Origin: an uncultured Bacillota bacterium
Lineage (GTDB): Bacteria; Bacillota; Clostridia; Lachnospirales; Lachnospiraceae
Length of the DNA stretch: 64,000 bases
NCBI GenBank assembly: GCA_949291945.1
Contig: CASEXH010000016.1
Span: forward strand, 1-64,000
Direction of reading: 5' to 3'
Made by a program: the position numbers and the translations under genes. How positions within the stretch are numbered: position 1 is the first letter of the stretch; every line of letters starts with the position of its first letter. The notes beneath the pieces are model-generated. The model was not told where the DNA came from and did no database searches. It saw only the letters and a program-made list of their open reading frames with translations. This document shows positions 61,287-64,000 of this stretch, piece by piece.

Positions 61287-63485
61287 ATGTGGAAAGATTA
61301 TTCAATTGGATTTCTCAGAAAAAACCGTGCTTCCAGCTTATCTGTGCTCGCTGCAGCTTTTATATCTGCACTGTTCTTGTCTTTGCTGTGCAGTTTATCT
61401 TACAATTTATGGAAATACGAGATTGAATCAATCACTTTAGAAGAAGGCAGCTGGCAAGGACGGATTTCCGGAACATTTAACGAAAGTATCGTATCAGCTA
61501 TTCAGAATTTCGCAAATGTAAAAACTGTCCAAATTAATACAGGGCTTTCGGATGAAGAACATTTTGTGATTGATATTTGCTTTCAAAATATGCGGACAAT
61601 CTATCAGGATCTGCCGCTGATAGCAGAGCATTTAGGTGTGGATAGCAATTCTGTGTCTTATCATGAATTGCTTTTATCAAGGTACTTGATCCAAGACCCC
61701 CAGGATACAGATCCTCCTTTATTGATGTTTTTCTATCTGGCAGTGCTGTTTATTGTATCAGCGTCTTTAATTTTGATCATCCATAACGCTTTTGCAGTAT
61801 CTATGAGAGCCCGTTTGCATCAGCTTGGCATTCTCTCCAGCATAGGGGCAACGCCAGGGCAGATCCGCACCTGCTTAGTGCAGGAAGCCGCAGTGCTCTG
61901 CATCCTGCCCATATTATCAGGAACCTTTGCCGGGATCGTATTAAGTTTTGGAACTCTACAGCTTATTAATGCTCTGGCAAGTGGAATTCCCGGCAGACAT
62001 GAAGCGGTTTTTGCCTATCATCCGATACTATTTGTCATCACCATATTGTCCATTATTTTAACGGTTTATGTTTCTGCATGGCTGCCTGCAAGAAAATTAA
62101 GTAAACTGACACCCCTCGCAGCAATCCAAAACATTGGAGAGACCCATCTAAAAAAGAGAAAAAAATCTCCCTTTCTATCCCGGATATTTGGCGTTGAAGG
62201 CGAGTTGGCCGGGGCTACAATAAAGGCGCAAAAGAAAGCCCTGCGGACTTCTACATTATCTTTGACCCTTTCTTTTCTGGGATTCACACTGATGCTATGC
62301 TTTTTTACCCTCTCTGGGATCAGCACAAACCATACCTATTTTGAACGTTATCAGAACGCATGGGATATTATGGTAACAGTGAAAGATACGAATATAGAAA
62401 ATTTTGAGAAAACAGAGGAGATTCTGCAATTAAATCATGCAGAAAGCGTTATCTATCAAAAGGCAGCAGCCCAATGTGCAGTTCCGGAAGCCAGTATCAG
62501 TGATGATCTGCATCGGTTAGGCGGTTTGGAATCGTTAGCAGGAAATGTCGCCCGTACTTCCGAAGGTGTTTATTCCGTTCAGGCTCCCATTATCATTATG
62601 GATGACAATGGATTTAAAGAATACTGTAAAAAGATAGGAATAAAGCCGGAAAAAACAGGATGTATTGTCCTGAACCGCATCTGGGACAGTATAAACAGCA
62701 ATTTCAGATACAAAGAATATGTTCCATTTCTGACTGCAGAACAGAATACTATCCTTTTGCAGAATATGGAGCAGACGCAAAATACAGTGGAAATTCCCGT
62801 CCTTGCATACACACAGGAACCGCCTGTTTTAAGAGAAGAATATGAGAACTATACTCTGGTTCAATTCATTCCTCTTTCTACCTGGAGACAGATTGAAAAA
62901 GTGATCGGAAATACCGAGCCAGATACTTATATTCGTATACTGGCAGAAAACAGCAGAGAACTTTCCGCACTAAACGTGCTGGAAACAGAAGCTGCGGATA
63001 TCATGGAAGGAAACTATACCTTTGAAATAGAAAACCGTATCCAGGAAAAAATCGACAACGATACTATGCTGAATGGATATAAGCTGATTATCGGAGCCTT
63101 GTGCGTTCTGCTTGCTATAATCGGTATTGCCAGCATCTTCTCCTATACTTTAAAATTTATTCAGCAAAGGAAACGAGAATTTGCAAGGTATATGTCCATC
63201 GGTATGACACCGGAAAGCATGAAAAAAATGTTCTGTATTGAAGCCCTGGTAATTGCCGGCCGTCCGGTATTGATCACCCTGCCCCTTACTCTGCTGTTTG
63301 TAGGATTCATGGTAACAGCAAGTTATCTGAACCCAATGGAATTTCTGAAGGCAGCTCCGATCATGCCGATTGTAATTTTCATATTGGTCATTTTCGGTTT
63401 TGTGGCATTGGCCTATTACATCGGCGGCAGAAAAATAATGAAATGCAATCTGATTGAGGCACTGCAAAGGGATCATATTTTATAA
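61287..63485 (+). CDS. ABC exporter permease (BceB/FtsX type)
   Basis: The 732-residue protein has a lead membrane helix (about 16-38), a group of helices with the first FtsX domain (about 145-270), a further helix (about 320-345), a long extracellular region (about 345-605) and a C-terminal FtsX domain (about 610-725). This matches BceB-like permeases, in which the extracellular part contacts the peptide. The kinase-regulator pair upstream fits the usual arrangement. The drug is unknown; bacitracin or a lantibiotic is possible. Confidence 0.88.
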   Translation: MWKDYSIGFLRKNRASSLSVLAAAFISALFLSLLCSLSYNLWKYEIESITLEEGSWQGRISGTFNESIVSAIQNFANVKTVQINTGLSDEEHFVIDICFQNMRTIYQDLPLIAEHLGVDSNSVSYHELLLSRYLIQDPQDTDPPLLMFFYLAVLFIVSASLILIIHNAFAVSMRARLHQLGILSSIGATPGQIRTCLVQEAAVLCILPILSGTFAGIVLSFGTLQLINALASGIPGRHEAVFAYHPILFVITILSIILTVYVSAWLPARKLSKLTPLAAIQNIGETHLKKRKKSPFLSRIFGVEGELAGATIKAQKKALRTSTLSLTLSFLGFTLMLCFFTLSGISTNHTYFERYQNAWDIMVTVKDTNIENFEKTEEILQLNHAESVIYQKAAAQCAVPEASISDDLHRLGGLESLAGNVARTSEGVYSVQAPIIIMDDNGFKEYCKKIGIKPEKTGCIVLNRIWDSINSNFRYKEYVPFLTAEQNTILLQNMEQTQNTVEIPVLAYTQEPPVLREEYENYTLVQFIPLSTWRQIEKVIGNTEPDTYIRILAENSRELSALNVLETEAADIMEGNYTFEIENRIQEKIDNDTMLNGYKLIIGALCVLLAIIGIASIFSYTLKFIQQRKREFARYMSIGMTPESMKKMFCIEALVIAGRPVLITLPLTLLFVGFMVTASYLNPMEFLKAAPIMPIVIFILVIFGFVALAYYIGGRKIMKCNLIEALQRDHIL

Positions 63486-63488
63486 GAG

Positions 63489-63523
63489 AATGGTCCGGGC
63501 TGTAGTCCCGGACCATTCCTTCA
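63489..63523 (+). terminator. Hairpin terminator after the ABC permease
   Basis: AATGGTCCGGG (63489-63499) pairs with CCCGGACCATT (63507-63517); the tail CCTTCAT is only weakly T-rich. The stem also faces the converging minus-strand gene and may serve both directions. Confidence 0.6.
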
Positions 63524-63535
63524 TAGCTAAGCACT

Positions 63536-63991
63536 TTAAAAGTTCTGAAAAATTGATGTCAGCGCCATCAATATAAATATAACAACAAACAAAATCTGTA
63601 CAACATGTCCGCTTCCGGCTGTTGTTTTCTCGAATTCCATGGGTCTGTCATCAAAAATACCTGGATCCTTCATCCGTTCTTTATACTGAAAATCCTCCAG
63701 ATAATGCTTCCATCCGCTCCGGTCTGTATAGATGCGTACCTGATTGGAGGCAAGATACCGGTGGATCGGCTTTCGGTATCCCTGACTTGTGATCGTATTC
63801 ACAACTCCGGTAACCGGATCTGTAATATCCACCTGAAGATAGTAATACCTGTGATATCTAAGAGAGTTATTTTTTCCTGACTGATAAGGAACATCCTGCC
63901 GTACCACACTCCGGATCCAGCCAAGCTGTGAAGATCCGTATGCGATAGCCTCTGCCCGCTGCCTGCGGTAAAACAATGCTTTTCGTATCAT
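63536..63991 (-). CDS. Hypothetical tail-anchored membrane protein
   Basis: The 151-residue protein has a basic N terminus, a beta-rich middle (YYLQVDITDPVTGVVNTIT) and one C-terminal membrane helix (about 130-148), so it is probably tail-anchored with its bulk in the cytoplasm. Not recognised. The ATG lies 9 bp from the window edge, so the ribosome site cannot be judged and a longer frame beyond the window is possible. Confidence 0.5.
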   Translation of the reverse strand: MIRKALFYRRQRAEAIAYGSSQLGWIRSVVRQDVPYQSGKNNSLRYHRYYYLQVDITDPVTGVVNTITSQGYRKPIHRYLASNQVRIYTDRSGWKHYLEDFQYKERMKDPGIFDDRPMEFEKTTAGSGHVVQILFVVIFILMALTSIFQNF

Positions 63992-64000
63992 AGTAACAGC

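Overview
The window looks like DNA from a gut clostridium of the Lachnospiraceae type. Reasons are the strong AGGAGG ribosome sites, the mid-range base composition, and a gene set typical of large Firmicutes conjugative elements. Almost everything from about 1.9 to 58.3 kb is on the minus strand. One plus-strand block (58.67-63.49 kb) encodes a two-component system and an ABC transporter. No integrase, tRNA or rRNA gene is visible, so the element's ends and whether it is an ICE or a plasmid cannot be settled here. No CRISPR array was seen.

Region 1-1.9 kb holds a probable IS21-type insertion-sequence end that cuts a drug/metabolite exporter gene, with an AraC-family regulator overlapping it upstream. 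Region 1.9-33.2 kb is the conjugation module, transcribed right to left. It has relaxosome genes (MobC-like protein, MOBP-type relaxase, a candidate oriT and a nine-copy GATAGCAG repeat field), PcfB, VirD4, a Maff2-like pilin candidate, VirB6/TrbL, PrgI/VirB3 and VirB4. A 3D plus NlpC/P60 cell-wall hydrolase and a 2500-residue methyltransferase-helicase follow. Among these lie a MntA/HepT-type toxin-antitoxin pair with an AbiEi-like gene, a RadC protein, a DndC-like PP-loop protein and a tandem SpoVG protein. A TnpV-like gene sits out of frame inside the giant methylase-helicase gene.

Region 33.4-45.6 kb is mixed cargo: a C5-methyltransferase whose motif I lies at the C terminus, a lysin-like DUF1906 protein beside a small membrane protein (possible effector and immunity pair), four tandem DUF5688-type paralogues, a DUF3991/Toprim protein and a radical-SAM protein. 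Region 45.7-54.9 kb carries a 1814-residue cell-surface adhesin with about eleven CnaB-type domains and a sortase signal, then a ParM/ParR-like partition pair, a small HTH regulator and a replication initiator with a structured leader. The element thus combines conjugation with plasmid-style replication and partition.

At about 55.23 kb an AAA-ATPase gene is cut inside its Walker A motif, which suggests a recombination boundary. Region 55.4-58.6 kb has GNAT, Nudix, DUF1287 and CatA-like acetyltransferase genes plus yjdF with a probable yjdF riboswitch. Region 58.6-63.5 kb encodes an OmpR-type regulator, a histidine kinase and a BceAB/MacB-like ABC exporter, probably for antimicrobial-peptide sensing and resistance. 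An unknown membrane-anchored protein ends the window.
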